NCBI GenBank assembly: GCA_002633005.1
Contig: NMRA01000146.1
Span: 431,981 to 495,980, forward strand
Length of the DNA: 64,000 nucleotides
Origin: Phoronis australis
Taxonomy: Eukaryota; Phoronida; Phoronidae
Reading direction: 5' to 3'
Part shown: piece by piece, positions 23,610 to 35,733 of the stretch
How the letters are laid out: the number at the start of each line of letters is the position of its first letter
Numbering within the stretch: position 1 is the first letter of the stretch
Notes under the pieces: generated by a model
Databases searched by the model: none
What the model was told of the DNA's origin: nothing
The model's input: only the letters and a program-made list of their open reading frames with translations
Program-made: the position numbers and the translations under genes

Positions 23610-23942
23610 CGGCTACGAGAAGTGTAATAGACGAGTTAGCGGAGAGGTACTTTTGTCTTTCGTCGAAAGCTGTGCATGTAATGATGACACCATGGTTATC
23701 CTTCGTAATGTTTAGCTTCACCGTTGTCTCATAATTTTCACTGCTCAATTCAACAACTGAAGAATGCGGTAGTATAGACTTTTGGCCTGTCCTGGGATTG
23801 GACATTGACAAAGTCATATCCACGGGGTCATAGCAGCAAGTGGCACATATTATCTCAAGAGATGTGCCGAGCGTTGCGACGAGAGAACGGTTGGTTAACT
23901 TTCTACCTCCCCTTTGCTTTAATGAAGGCACGCTGGGTCCTT
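23610..23942 (-). CDS. Ig-domain exon, type B (copy 2, divergent)
   Basis: A 333-bp exon with acceptor AATTACAG and donor G|GTAAGA, phase 1-1. The domain begins E-G-P-S; the TGGRWGP segment of other B exons reads RGGRK. First core Cys is at residue 33 (IIC) and the second in VIITCTAFDE. The additional cysteine moved: residues 36 and 37 are both Cys (ATCCYD) instead of one at 38. The reading frame is intact. It is the most diverged type B copy and therefore probably old. Confidence 0.8.
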
Positions 23943-24423
23943 CTGTAATTAAGATCACATCCAAAACAAGGTTGCAAGATGGTCGTACAGAGACAGATAT
24001 ATTAGCGGCTCCTGCTATAATTGTTCCGTTTGTACATGTATAATAAAGATAAGGACAAGCATTTACTAGGCTCGCGCTAGCCGTTCACCAGTTCGCCATT
24101 GGCAATTTCTGAGCGGAACTGGCTATGGTAGATTTAAGTCCATTCGTCAACTTGTCGAATGCTTTTTTGCTTGACAATAAGAATTTATTTCGGGAAACCT
24201 ACTCGCGTGCCGACTCACAGTTAGCTCGAATCAAGTCGCGCTTCAAACTATATTGTTACTTCGATTCCCAGGCTTAAAATAGCAAGCAAATGTTCTATTT
24301 CGTGTTCGTCACTCTCCTGTTAATTTCGTATTGGTCAGGACTATTTCGGCGGCGGCCGAAAGAAAGAAAGCAATGAATTTTACATTCATTATTCTACACG
24401 AGCTTTATTTCGCAAGTCACAAA

Positions 24424-24730
24424 TTATGCTAATGTTTTGGACCTAAATGTCTTGCTTATCAAAATGCTTACGAGGCCGGTGTATTCCCGCCGTAACCTAG
24501 GAAAAGGGGGAATCCCTGCCCAAATTTTTATGTCGAAATAAATGAAATGCGTAACCCGGGGATAGGGGTAACCTACATGTATATCCATTTTGGGTGAGCA
24601 TAAATGAGTTGCCCATGTGGCCGGCGTACTCCCGCTGTAACCCGGGGATAGGGGGAATCTCTGCCCATTTTGGTCAACATCGTGTCCACGCATACCCCTG
24701 CCGTAACCAGGCATAGGGGGGAAGTGCTTG
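24424..24730. repeat. Degenerate tandem repeat, ~75-bp units
   Basis: Four units carry CCGCCGTAACC / CGTAACCCGGGGATAGGGG / CCGCTGTAACCCGGGG / TGCCGTAACCAGGCATAG, each followed by GGGGGAATC(C/T)CTGCCC or similar. No gene lies within it. Confidence 0.75.
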
Positions 24731-27700
24731 ACTAATGATTTTTGAAAATACCTAAAATATTTCAGAGGCTTAAGCCATTTTGGCTATTGCCTTTTAAAAT
24801 AGAGCATAGATTTTATTGGAAGCCGTGTGATGTGCACCCAAGGTATCATACCCATGAGACCTGTATCGTTGTATTCAGGAAAGACGTAGGAAAACAATCA
24901 AGGCGTCAAATAGGCGGGAACCATGCAATCAGCTTACATCCGCTGATTCGTTCTCGCAAGTTAGAAAAACTGCGACCTGCATAGCACATCATCTGCCATG
25001 GGTAACAATTCATATAAGCGGGAAATCCCTTCCTGATATAACGTATCTTCAATCACAACAATATTTTATCAACTGCTGCCACCTGGAGTTTCCCGTGATG
25101 TACATGTACATGCATCACCAAAAATTTTATCAATAAATGAATCGGTGCGTTGTTCATCAAGTGTCTTCGTATCTAGGACGGAAAGATGAGGCGATCACAA
25201 AGTCTATAAAGCGTACGTTTGCGACAGCTGAAAAAAAATCTATAACAACCCCTTAAAACGTTCGTCGTCTTCTCATTATGGCCCATTCACACGTATCATG
25301 CTGATCCCTGTCGTAGAACTCGGGCTCGTTTAAAGCCAGTGTACCTCAGTCCGAAATAATAGTCGCCAAAATTGCCCAAGATTTCGCACGCATCAACTTG
25401 TTCCTATTGCTTTGAATAATCAACAGCATCTACGATTATACGTTGAATATGAAGTTTTACACAAGTGGTGATTTAAACAGGTGATCAGTGGCATTTTACT
25501 GAAAAGGAAACCAAACAATTCTGTTCCATATTCAAATAAAAATAGTCGATTAATTTGCAAATTTACAGCAATTCGTGTGACTTCATAATGTGTTGTTATT
25601 GAAGTGAATTCTGGGAAGGGTGTGACCTGTTGAACATTCTGTGACATCACTGAAAACTCGGGTCACCTGATGTCATCTTACCTTTGACGAGAGTGTAGTG
25701 ACCATTCTAACAAAACTTTGAGGCACAAGAAATATACAAACGTGCACAAAGGTTGGATCTCTTGCGTCTATCTAAGCCTTCAATGGGTATGAAAACAACT
25801 GACTTCGCTGCCGCACTCCGTATTTGAAACATCTGTTTGTCACTTTTTATGAACATACATGTAAAACGTCTTGGTCAATAGTAACCGGCTGAAACAGTAA
25901 TTGGAACGTCATTCATAGAAACACAGTCGTCGTTGTATTTGGAATACTTTAACGCCATCTTTCCAAATTACAACAAAATCTTCAGTGATCAAATGACGCT
26001 AACTAGCATTCTCTTAATTTGAATGTGCAAAAATTTTAAAAAAGCTTCAAGACTTCTTTTTTACAGTACTTTCCAGATAAAGTTTAACCTACATGTACAA
26101 CTTCATGAGCAATGGCGGCGCCATCAGCATATTCAAGTTTTAAGTTGATATTGTGCAGGAAGTCACTCCTTTTTAATTTCCCACGAGAATACCATGCATT
26201 TCATTTTGGTCCTAAACACAGCAGTTCCTATTTTAAATGTGTGTGATCGACACAAACAACAGCACACCAGGCAGAAGTAAGGTCTAAGCTATTGATGTGC
26301 GCAAAACATACCAAACAATGAGTGACAGGCAAAACTAACACAACAAAAATGAATATCATCGCCGGCTGGTTCTAAAACCTGCACATCTTTAGACCCACGA
26401 ACGCCTCGACCCACAAGCCCCTTTATCCTGGACCTGCGACCCCTCAAGCCATAACGTACATGACCCAAACCCGGTTCGGCTCTGTCAGAGTATCGACTCA
26501 CAGTCGGCTTTGCTGGGTCTGTACAACTGCACAAACTGGTACAACCAGCAACAGACAGCCACACGTTTTAAAACGCGCCTTATACAAGGCGTATAATAAA
26601 CAAACCATGAACAACGAACCTTTTCTGAGAGACAAAGCAGACGGAACTCCAAGCACCAAAAACAGGCCGATTCTCCTTTCGTCCCATACCAGGAAAGGAA
26701 CGCCGACGATGGACAGGAACCACGAAGTATTTTTCAGTTTGGCGGATCAGAGCGTGACTACAGCTGGCCAGGAAAGTTGGCACGGGAGCTGCAGCTGATG
26801 ACAAATCTTAAATTTTAGTAAATCTTAAAGTAAAAGTTAAATTTGTCTCAAAACCAATTCAGGAAAGAGATTATTAAGTTTGACGTAAATGTTTGACATA
26901 CATTTTGTCTTAATTTTGAGTACCTTACCGAAAGTGGAAGTTTCAAACTTTAGAAATTAAAACGAATCTTAAACTTAAGTAAAAAATTAACTTGAGTCAG
27001 TTTCTTGGAGCAGGCCCCTACTCTGGGGAACCAGCTGGTGCACTAAAGTTTTCGTCCGTTGTAACAATGTCTCTCGCGCAAAGCTCAAAATTCCAATTCA
27101 TTACATTCAAGACATGGGTTGTGCTGCACTGAAATAAGTGGGGGCTTTAGCTGCCTACCCCCTATTGTGCCCCGCCCATGCAACATTATTTTTCAATAGA
27201 GTAAGTTCAATAAAACGTCTTTAACGACGGTCCCATACCTGAACATTAATAATTACAAAATTGGCGACAATGAAGCATGAATCATGGGGAAATGCACAAC
27301 GTTCAGCTAAGAATAACACTGATTTTATCTCAGACAACACGTCAACAGTTTTCAGACGCAAAAATCTGCAAGGCTAATGCTCGTAGACCTCTCTGTTCAA
27401 CCACGTGACATAAGATTGGTCTTAAGGGAAAGTCACTCAGTGACGTAATAAGATGATGAGATACGTAAAATGCGCAAAAATATCTATATTGAAAGAGCTG
27501 TCATGGGTCGAGGGGGTCGCGGGTTGTGGGGGTTGACGCGACGAAATTCGTCATATTGAAAATTGTCTATCTTCATTTGATTGGAAAGGCAATACACAAG
27601 TGTGCGAAACTTAGCCATTGCATACGCGGCATACGCAATTAACAGCCAACCGATCACCTAGAACCGCAGGTAAGTCTAAACGATAGAGATGGGGACAAAA

Positions 27701-28190
27701 TACCAATGGATAAAAATGATCGACAAGTTAGCGCAATGAATGGGTATTCATCTTTTAAACTACCGTCCGATGTACATGTAAAACAAAAATGCACAAGGTG
27801 TTTTATGGTTTAAAGTCACATTAGTATAACCCATCGCAAAGCTGGCTGCACGGTTTTGCCTGTGGGTGCTTCTAAGGTATATCCCAAGTGTCCCAAGGGT
27901 AGTTGCCAAAAGATGAATCAGTTCTCTCTGAATCGTCACATACATTCGAGTAGCTAGGTATGCGGCACCTGGGCCCTTACTCGAGCCAAGCCAGCTCTGT
28001 TTTATTTATGTAGAACTGCCGCAGTCTGAGTGCAATAATTGTAAACTAGAAAGATTTTTGTCACGGCGTGACAATAACGGACTCTGCGCGTGCGTATTAC
28101 TGGAATTATTATGGGAAGTTACTGACAGCAACCCGTTTACCAATATGAAAGGGAATTCTTTAAAATTATAGGAGAAATTACATATTAATT
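24731..28190. other. Intron, no gene recognised
   Basis: No supported coding sequence. Two pieces of the dispersed GTGGGTCG-rich repeat occur at 26.38-26.46 (minus) and 27.50-27.54 kb (plus). Other open frames are short and motif-free. Confidence 0.5.
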
Positions 28191-28194
28191 TTTT

Positions 28195-29370
28195 GATAAC
28201 CTTTCCACTAATTGACCTATCCCGGGGCATTATGAGCCCGATGAGGGAGCAATTGTTAACTCGATTAAAAGTGTGGTTAATGCTAATAATCACAGATGTT
28301 TTATTTTAAGCACTTCAGAATACAAGTTGAATGAAGTGGTCAAACTTTCAGAAGAAAAAATTACCTAATGACCCCATGGGTGCACCAAATGACCTGAAAA
28401 TTTAGAATTCAAACTCAATAGCATTTAGTAAACAGATATGTAATTCTGAAGTCTCTAGCTCAAAATTTTAGTTTGCACTCAATGATCTTTGACCTATTTT
28501 TTTTCTGATTGGTTAGGCCTTTTGTGAAGTAAAGTAGGTTATTCACTAGGCATGTTGACTTACACCAGTGTGCTGAAATTGAAAAGAATACCTTGAAAAA
28601 CGTAAGAGATATAACATTTTGAACGTTACATGACCTTTGCACAAATTGACCTTATCCGGTGCATTTTAAGCATCCTTTGGAGAATTATTGCAAAGCCCAT
28701 GGAAAATGTGTTTAACGCTGAGAATCACAGTTGTCTAACGGTTGACACATCAGAATAGTTGCCGATTGAAAAGGTCAAATTTTCAGAAGAAAAATGCACC
28801 TAATGACCCCATGTTTGCACTAAATGACCTGAAACTTTGGATTCCGATATGATTTACTTGTGGCAATCAGACCTGTCAATTTGAATTGTCAAGCTCAACA
28901 TTTTAGTTTGCACCTAATGACCTTTGACCAGTTTCACCTGATTGGATGACCCGATTACTTAGAAAAGTATTTTCTAAGTTGCCTTGTTTACTTATACCTG
29001 TGCACCGAATTTGAAAAGAATAGCTTTAAAAATGAAGAAGGACTAGCATTCTGAAAATTACATGACTCTTGCACCAAATGACCTCTTCCGTAGCAATATG
29101 GATTATGATTACATAACGAATCGAAATTTATTTACTGTCAAAAATCACATGCAGAATTTAAAGAACACACCTTCACCCATTTTGGAGTTATTAAGCCTCA
29201 AAGTTGGTCGGAAGAAGAATAAGAATAAGAAGAATAAGAATAACATTGAAGAAAACCCAGGAACAACAGTATTCTGCGCTTACACGCGCAGAGTAATAAG
29301 AAGAATAAGAATAACATTGAAGAAAACCCAGGAACAAGAGTACTCTGCGATTACACGCGCAGAGTAACAA
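28195..29370 (+). repeat. Tandem repeat, ~432-bp units, with (AAGAAT)n tail
   Basis: Blocks such as CTAATGACCCCATG (28364, 28800), CAAATGACCTGAAA and TTTTAGTTTGCAC, and the TGAC-TTTGCAC region (28630, 29060), recur at about 432 bases, giving roughly two and a half copies. A GGTCGGAAGAAGAATAAG tail follows, then two copies of a 70-base unit ending in ACACGCGCAGAGTAA (29.26-29.37 kb). The A-rich simple tail suggests a retroposon whose body was amplified in tandem. No coding function is supported. Confidence 0.75.
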
Positions 29371-29451
29371 GATGATATTACACGCTTAATACATGTAACA
29401 TTTATACTGGCGATCAAAAACATCCAGTCACTAATTGTAGTTGATATAATT

Positions 29452-29775
29452 CAGTGGCGGGCCTAGAACGTCATAAAGGGGGGCCAACATTTTGTCTCGG
29501 GCAATTTGCGGAAAGCACGATTGCATGCGCGCACACAAAAAGATACAAAAGGGGCTCGAATTCTCTGGACTTTCTACTAAAAAACGGAGGACTAAAAGAA
29601 AAACGGGAAAAGGATTACGTAGGTAATCTGAGTCGGACACTTGCAATGGGGTATGAGCGTTCCCTCCCCCCTCAGCTGCATATTGATTGCCTTGGTTAAT
29701 TAATGAACTCAATATTTCATCAAGCTCTTGCTGTTATGCGTCAGCGAATGGGGCAGACCCCCTGCCCCCCTTAAA
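29452..29775 (+). mobile_element. CAGTGGCGG-ended short element, copy b
   Basis: Starts CAGTGGCGGGCCTAGAACG and GGGGGGCCAACATTTTGTC. It ends with TTAATTAATGAACTCAATA, a CTCTTGCTGTTATGCGTCAG block and a C-rich tail, like the copies near 42.8 and 60.1 kb. It is short and non-coding, probably a MITE. Confidence 0.75.
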
Positions 29776-30462
29776 TCCGACTATTTAATTGTTAATCAAT
29801 TACAACGCGCACGTGACACTGTACGACCAGATTTCCAGTTGAATTTCAACGCATGAAATAAAAAGTATTACCAGACTTTTATTTTTTATTGTTGAGCCTT
29901 TTAGTCATCATCTAAAAATTTTGTTAAGGCTTGTTACATGTATATCCTTACCATAAACTTAGTTTAAATATTGATTCTTAAGTTTGGTGCTACAACAAAA
30001 CGGGTCACCCTACGACGAAGGGTACAGTCCTATCTCCATTTCTTTGAAAATTATATTTTTGGACTCGGTAATCAATATCATACATGCCTAAACAGTATTG
30101 AATATCAGTTCTTTATACCAAAAGAGGTCGTAGAATGAAAAATAAGTGGAGAGGTCATTGAGTGCACTGTGGCAATAGGTAACGTTTTCGATGGATATGA
30201 ATCCACTGAAGAAATTTCAGCCAATTCTATGACGGGTCTTGCAGATATTTTTGGTTGTGTAGGTTCTCTCAGAAGATGCTTCCTAATATAATTATTGAAA
30301 TGCCATTTTTTGCAGCCATGACCAAAGGAAGTTACAACATGACACACCCAAAGTCGACAATTATATACACAAAACGTTCCGAGATATATCCTACATACAT
30401 GTACATTTATACCACAATACTAGCGTCGAATGTCAAATACAACCCTGTAATAACCCATAAAG

Positions 30463-30484
30463 TTATCTCACTAGTGAGATAACA
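30463..30484. repeat. Perfect 22-bp palindrome
   Basis: The two 11-base halves (GTTATCTCACT and its complement) are perfectly self-complementary. It lies directly beside the tRNA-like sequence at 30.49 kb. Confidence 0.9.
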
Positions 30485-30491
30485 GTTTGGC

Positions 30492-30568
30492 GGGAAACCG
30501 AGGCCGGTTTCGAACCCGGGCCTGAAGAGTTCGGGTGGCCGACTTTATCACTACACCACTCAGCGGCT
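30492..30568 (-). ncRNA. tRNA-derived (SINE-like) sequence
   Basis: On the minus strand GTGGTGTAGTGATAAAGTC resembles a tRNA D-arm/A box and CCGGGTTCGAAACCGG a T-arm with B box. The acceptor stem does not pair convincingly, so this is a tRNA-derived retroposon head rather than a working tRNA gene. Confidence 0.65.
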
Positions 30569-30599
30569 GACGAGCACGCGCAATAATCCCATGTTTAAC

Positions 30600-31592
30600 A
30601 AACGGCGTTGTACTGACATTTATACGTTATAAGACATAAGACGCATAATTTCCATCAAAACGAAAATTTTCTCTCATATTGTCTCGCGTGTAAATCACCG
30701 ATCTACAATTTGAAAGCGGGATCCTTTGAGTTGAGAATTATACTCAGTTACCAGTGGTAACCTACATTTACTTTAGCAGACGATAGTTTCCCGGCCGAAG
30801 CTTAGCGTGATAAAATGTGTTTTAAGCTATAATAGTTGGTAAACCTTACATTATAAATTCATTTTTTTCCTATTTTATTCAATTTTTCATTTGGTTTTGA
30901 GTTAAAGCATTATTTGACAAAAAATAGCTCGGCTTTACTTAAAAGGTCACGACCTCCGACCCGGGATTCTGACATAGAAAGCAGTAACAAAGCCGAGGCG
31001 AGTTGAGAAAGGTAATTCGTTTCATTGCAATGTTTCTCGTTTAGTATGTGGTGTAAATAGATTATTACATGGCGAAGTCGTTATCTCCCTTTATCTAGAG
31101 CCCGAGTGGATTTTGGAGAATTATCGCCCGAATATGAACTTATTTGCAACATCGCAGCAATACCGTGCTGCCGTGTTACTCTATGACGTCATACATGTAT
31201 GTATGCCAAGTACGGCATCCAAGTCGGGTAATCGACAAGACAATCTGTAAGAGTGTCGAAGAACCAGTAAAGTTTTATGTCGTAATAAATTGATCAGATC
31301 TTTAAGTTTGTGAAATATATAATTTAAAGCACTGAAAAATTCAATATTGTTAATGTTTTGGGAATCTTAGGAACAATCGATCCGGCAATATAAACATTGT
31401 TACATTGCCTGAACAGTAGTGTAGCAGTGCGTCGTTTTAGCTTCAATGGATTTCTAAGTTTCTTGGTGTACTTTTCGTGCCTTAGCTTCTGGACTGTAAA
31501 TAGTAATAGAAACATTTCCCCGTGTGGATTGCATGGCTGCAGTTTTATGCGTTTATCAAGAATTGTTTCAGGTATGAAAAGAATAGGATTAC
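30600..31592. other. Intron, no gene recognised
   Basis: Intronic DNA downstream (in gene sense) of the type C exon at 31.6 kb. I see nothing identifiable in it. Confidence 0.5.
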
Positions 31593-31931
31593 CTGAAACC
31601 TGCATGGTGATGATTGACGTGAAAGTTTGTAAATTGTCAGCCTGGGAATTTTCAGCCCAGCACATCAATTTCCCGTTGTTGTAATCCATGAAAGGGTACA
31701 ACACTTTGGTACCACTATATGTGTTCCCCACTGGTGGTACAGGAGGCAGCTGTGAGCTCCACGTGTTATTACGGTTAGTTATTTTGCAGTATATATTCGC
31801 ACTCGGTTTAACCTCATCAGTGACGCAATGAATTGTGAACTTGATTCCTTTCGGCATCACACAAATTGTTTTGTCGAGAGTGGAACAGTTGTAGATTCCA
31901 TCGAATTTACACTTCAGCAAATCGGGTCCAT
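31593..31931 (-). CDS. Ig-domain exon, type C (copy 2)
   Basis: A 339-bp exon (acceptor ATTGCAG, donor G|GTAATC, phase 1-1). The domain begins D-G-P-D and keeps the type C extra cysteine pair (YNCS ... TICVMPKG) before the core cysteines (IHCVTDEVKPSANI; LMCWAENSQ). A further Cys sits at NIYCKI, where an Ig core Trp would be. The reading frame is intact. In gene order it follows the A exon at 33.6 kb and precedes the B exon at 23.6 kb. Confidence 0.8.
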
Positions 31932-32569
31932 CTGCAATATTAGTTTTATTAAGGGGAATGTCAAATGCTTGATGTAATACAAACCACACCTTCCCTTTTG
32001 GAACAGTTAAACGTGGCTACATGCATGTATTATGAGGACTTCAAAATCACAACTTGCAGCTGTATTACAGTTACTTCCCTGCGTAACAGTTTTGAGACGT
32101 GTCCTAATGTGAAATGTGAAAACGAAAAACGCACGGCTGAGGGATTCTCAGTGAAATTTTCTTAATAGTTGTGGTTTGATCGCTCGGTTTTCTCATCAGG
32201 TTGTAGAGTGTAGCTTTAGACTCGGGTACCAAAGCCAGTTGGGTGTCATTCATGCATTTAAGTTCTGAAGGGGGTTAAATGCGGGGTATATTTGTGTAAC
32301 TGGAGACCGATCTCCTTCCTTAATACTTCTAACAAAGATACTATTGCGTAGTTCTCGCGGTAATGAAAGATTTGTCGACTAGCAAGATTCAAATAGGTGT
32401 ACTTACATGTATATCAAAGTTCATACTTGCAAGACAAAAACATGGGAACTATTCATATGTTTATGCGTTACATTGACAGGTGTAACTTTCCATGGGCAAG
32501 TTTCATGAAAAAGTGACGTAAGACTTAAAACAGAATTGTGATCTTACACTCTACACAACAATTTATGAA

Positions 32570-32830
32570 AAATTGCAAAATCATTGACACTACGTGTCTG
32601 ATGTTTTGTTCAACACCGTGTTTAGTAATTCAAACATCAAAACTCAGGTCCATCTGCAGCATCAGTGTCATTAGGAGAAATGTGGAATCCCTCTTGTATT
32701 ACCAGGCGCGTAGTTAGTCATGTTTGATTTGGCCACACTAATCATGTCACAACATTTGAGGTTGACAAATGTTCGGCGTTTATGTGTGGTTGTCATAGTT
32801 TACCAAAACGTGTGGCATTGGTTGTGTACC
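32570..32830 (-). pseudogene. Remnant of a third type C Ig exon and its intron flank
   Basis: Bases 32.57-32.66 kb retain pieces of the type C exon end (GCAAAATCATTGAC, then TGATGTTTTG) joined almost directly to the exon start GGTCCATCTGCAGCATCAG. The middle of the domain has been deleted. The following 170 bases match the intron flank of the C exon at 5.2 kb. Confidence 0.75.
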
Positions 32831-32964
32831 AAATGTGTCAAGTAATGTATGCAGCTAAGTTCTCAGGCTTTAGGTGGAAGTTGCATGTCGGCTAATTCCA
32901 TATATCTTGTTTGGTCATATTAGTTAGAAGCACAAAATATAGAGACGATGTGAATATGAAGTAC

Positions 32965-33012
32965 GTTGAAAATTGCCAGATAGATTTTTAAATCTATCTG
33001 GCAATTTTCAAC
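32965..33012. repeat. Near-perfect 48-bp palindrome
   Basis: Arms of 23 bases (starting GTTGAAAATTGCCAGATAG) are perfectly complementary around a two-base centre. It lies in the intron between the broken C exon and the A exon at 33.6 kb. It could extrude as a cruciform or be a collapsed inverted duplication. Confidence 0.95.
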
Positions 33013-33269
33013 TTAAAAGTTCTGTGTAGAAAAATATCTGCCGAAATCGTGCAAAATGGTCCAGTAAGTATTGTTACGCAGTGTTGGGGAACAACACTGC
33101 ATGACGCGGGCTATATGAGCCCTAAAGTACTTCATTAGCGCGCAGGTCTTTTCAGAATTTTTCGTTTTCAGATCTACACGTTGTCATTGAGTTCAACTGC
33201 AGTTTGCTTAGCTATAAATGTACATTAGCACGGTTGGGGGAACGCAAGTACATGTACATTCTACGCTAC

Positions 33270-33520
33270 CTATAGTGGTATACGAAGAATGTTTCCTACA
33301 GTGGAACCAGAAGTACAAAAAGTGACACCTGAAGTAATTGAGCTCCCCAGCGTGATATCCGAAGTACGCTCTCTAGAGACACATCTGAAGTCAATTCCCC
33401 CGAAGTTTCTTCCCTACAGCGAGACCTGGAGTGGGCTCCCTGCATAGAAATTCCAAATGTGCTCTCTACATTGATACCAGAAGTACGTAGTGATATCTGA
33501 ACTAGACTCTCGACTGTGGA
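33270..33520. repeat. Degenerate minisatellite next to Ig exon A (copy 2)
   Basis: Units of about 30 bases such as CCTACAGTGGAACCAGAAGTA and GTGATATCCGAAGTACGCTC are followed by an intron segment (GAGTGTTAAAATCTCA, GCAAAAGTATAGTTC) that also follows the array at 18.3 kb. The minisatellite was duplicated with the exon. Confidence 0.75.
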
Positions 33521-33623
33521 TTTCATTGTATTTGCTTTTCCTTGTGGGATGAGTGTTAAAATCTCACATGTGTAAAAACTGTAATCACTGCGCAAAAGTA
33601 TAGTTCCATAAAAGTGTACTCAC

Positions 33624-33944
33624 AGAATACGGTTGCAGTAAGATGTCTACTAACTGTCTGTTGAGTCAAATTATTTACAGCTGTACAGTTAAGGTTCGTT
33701 CCATCCAAGCTCCGGTCGACTGATAAAACCGAAGAGTAGTTTTTAGGGCCGTTAATTTTGGAGGGAGTTGACGCGTAGGAAAGAGTCAAATTCCACGACG
33801 ACCAAGTCACCGAAGCAGCTGGATACACGTGGTCGGTCATGCAACGGATTTTACTGTTCTCAGCAATCGACACTGTGTCCGCACTATCGTTAATGTACGT
33901 GGGTCTTGGGCTAAAAATCGCAAATGTCAATCGTGTAGGTCCAC
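33624..33944 (-). CDS. Ig-domain exon, type A (copy 2)
   Basis: A 321-bp exon (acceptor TTTCCAG, donor T|GTGAGT, phase 1-1). The domain shows G-P-T-R-L-T-F, then DSADTVSIAENSKIRCMTDH with the first core Cys, VTWSSW, and LNCTAVNNLTQQ with the second. It is close to the A exons at 18.4 and 49.7 kb and has an intact reading frame. The downstream intron is homologous to that at 18.3 kb. Confidence 0.85.
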
Positions 33945-34353
33945 CTGGAAATAAAGAAAAATGTGTCATGCATAACCCTATCTAAGAGGTTGCAATTAGT
34001 AATGAGATAAAATCAAAATTACACACACATGACTGTGGAAGTGAAGCAAGGTATGTTTTAATAGAGTTCTAGTTAATGCTCTGATGAAACTGCTACGGTT
34101 ACGTTTTACAGGTTATTGTTAATGGCTAATCCTAAAGCATTACGTAGGATTGGCCAATGGTCAAGCATTACCTACGATTGGCCAATCGTAAAGCACGTGA
34201 TCACACGCCGGTGGAATGAACTGTCATTTCTTCCAAGCTTACAGTGGCGTATTTAGGGGCACGAATTTCTGAGAATGTGCACCTTTTACTAAAAAACAAA
34301 TGGAGGACTAAAAAGTACTGCACCGGTGGTCTCAATCGGGTCTGAGAACCCCC

Positions 34354-34823
34354 TGTAAAGTCTGGATAATTGTGAACATAGGCTGTTACGCCGCCGGCGT
34401 CAGTGTTCAGCGATTGTTTCCGGAACATTTATGTGCAAATGAACTGCTGTGTTGGCTGGGTGCATTCAAATGTTCGACCTGGGTACGGCTGTCGAGAGCC
34501 AGCCGTGACACAGTGTAGACGTGTTAGAAGCTGTTCACAGAAGTGGATTAACGTTTGTGTCTGCAGTAGACATGGGACATTCAGCGGACATAGATGATGG
34601 GGTCGGATGCTGACCACAAAAGAATGTGCACGGACTGTGTGAAATAAGATGAACTTTTGACTCAGTAAGACTAGTTTGGGGTACCAGGTAGAGAGTGATC
34701 TACCAAGTGACGAAACTTATTGAGTGTAAATGTTCGTTTTTGAATGTTGAAGCTTCATTAAATATTATTTCTTTTAAAGTTAATGTTTCTATTAAATTGC
34801 CTCATTAAAGTCACGCCGTGACA
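34354..34823 (+). repeat. 5' LTR of second Gmr1-like element
   Basis: Begins TGTAAAGTCTGGATAATTG and ends CACGCCGTGACA. It matches the right LTR over its whole length with scattered differences, including ATGATGGGGTCGGATGCTGA in both. Confidence 0.85.
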
Positions 34824-35733
34824 TTTTGGGTTCCTCTCCGGGAAAAAAAGAAACTAAAGCAAATGGAATTGTTCATTTAGTGGAAAACCAGACAGTTGTG
34901 GTAGAGCATAGTAATTAGTAGAAATATATGTCGAGCAATGAGTGAGTTGGCGCTTCATATTTGTTGTCGCTATTGACGTGCATTACAATTAGTACCGCTT
35001 CCCTAGGGTATTTTGTACTTGACATAAGAATCTGGGGTAATAGAAGCGGCGAGGAGAAATGTTTACGTCGCCCATAGCCAGCGTAACCCTTCAACCACGC
35101 CAGCGTCGGTTCGTATACTTTAAAATTTGCGAGTGTAGTTTTTGGGAACTGCTCTTCAATTTTATAAACCTTAACCAAATTTTCCACAGGTGAGCAAATT
35201 TTTAAATTAAACGACAGTCGGGTTTATTTTAGATACCTATGATAAAAATGATGTTGTACGTGGGTTTTTTTATAGTTTCCGTCAAGTTTGGAACAAGTGA
35301 ATGGAACACACCGGGTGTTAGGTTTACTTATCTGGCCCGTGTATAGTCGATGAGAGTTCGTTTTGGTATTCAGTGGTAGATATTGTGTTTAGGGCTCATT
35401 GACTAGTTTGGGGGGTTGCTCAAAAGTTTCGTACGGAAGACTGAGTGAGTAGTGGTCGGCTGCCAGTGGCTTGTTTTACCGTTCGATGTCTTAGTTAGTT
35501 ACGTAGTTAGGTTCCGGTAGTTAGACAGAGGTCGCTGCTTGTGTTGATTACTTAAGCACTTTCAATAGAGACCTTGACATTTTCTGTACTGATTTAGGTA
35601 GAGTTAAATTTTGAGAGGAGAGACAAGCAACGTTGATATTTGCAAATTTTGCTCTGGTACAGAGGCTGAGATATTAGTTTCATCGGTGAGTTGTTAATTG
35701 CTGCTTAGGGTTAGTCAGTGGTCAGTCTTTAGT
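34824..35733. other. Leader of second Gmr1-like element
   Basis: Untranslated leader between the 5' LTR and gag. It begins TTTTGGGTTCCTCTCC, where the primer-binding site should be; I cannot name the primer tRNA. No gene is supported inside. Confidence 0.5.

Noticed and set aside
29240-29262. N-I-E-E-N-P-G in a plus-strand frame resembles a 2A ribosome-skipping motif
   Set aside because: The final Pro is Thr, the second copy in the repeat is in another frame, and the context is an AAGAAT simple tail, so it is a chance product of repeat DNA.
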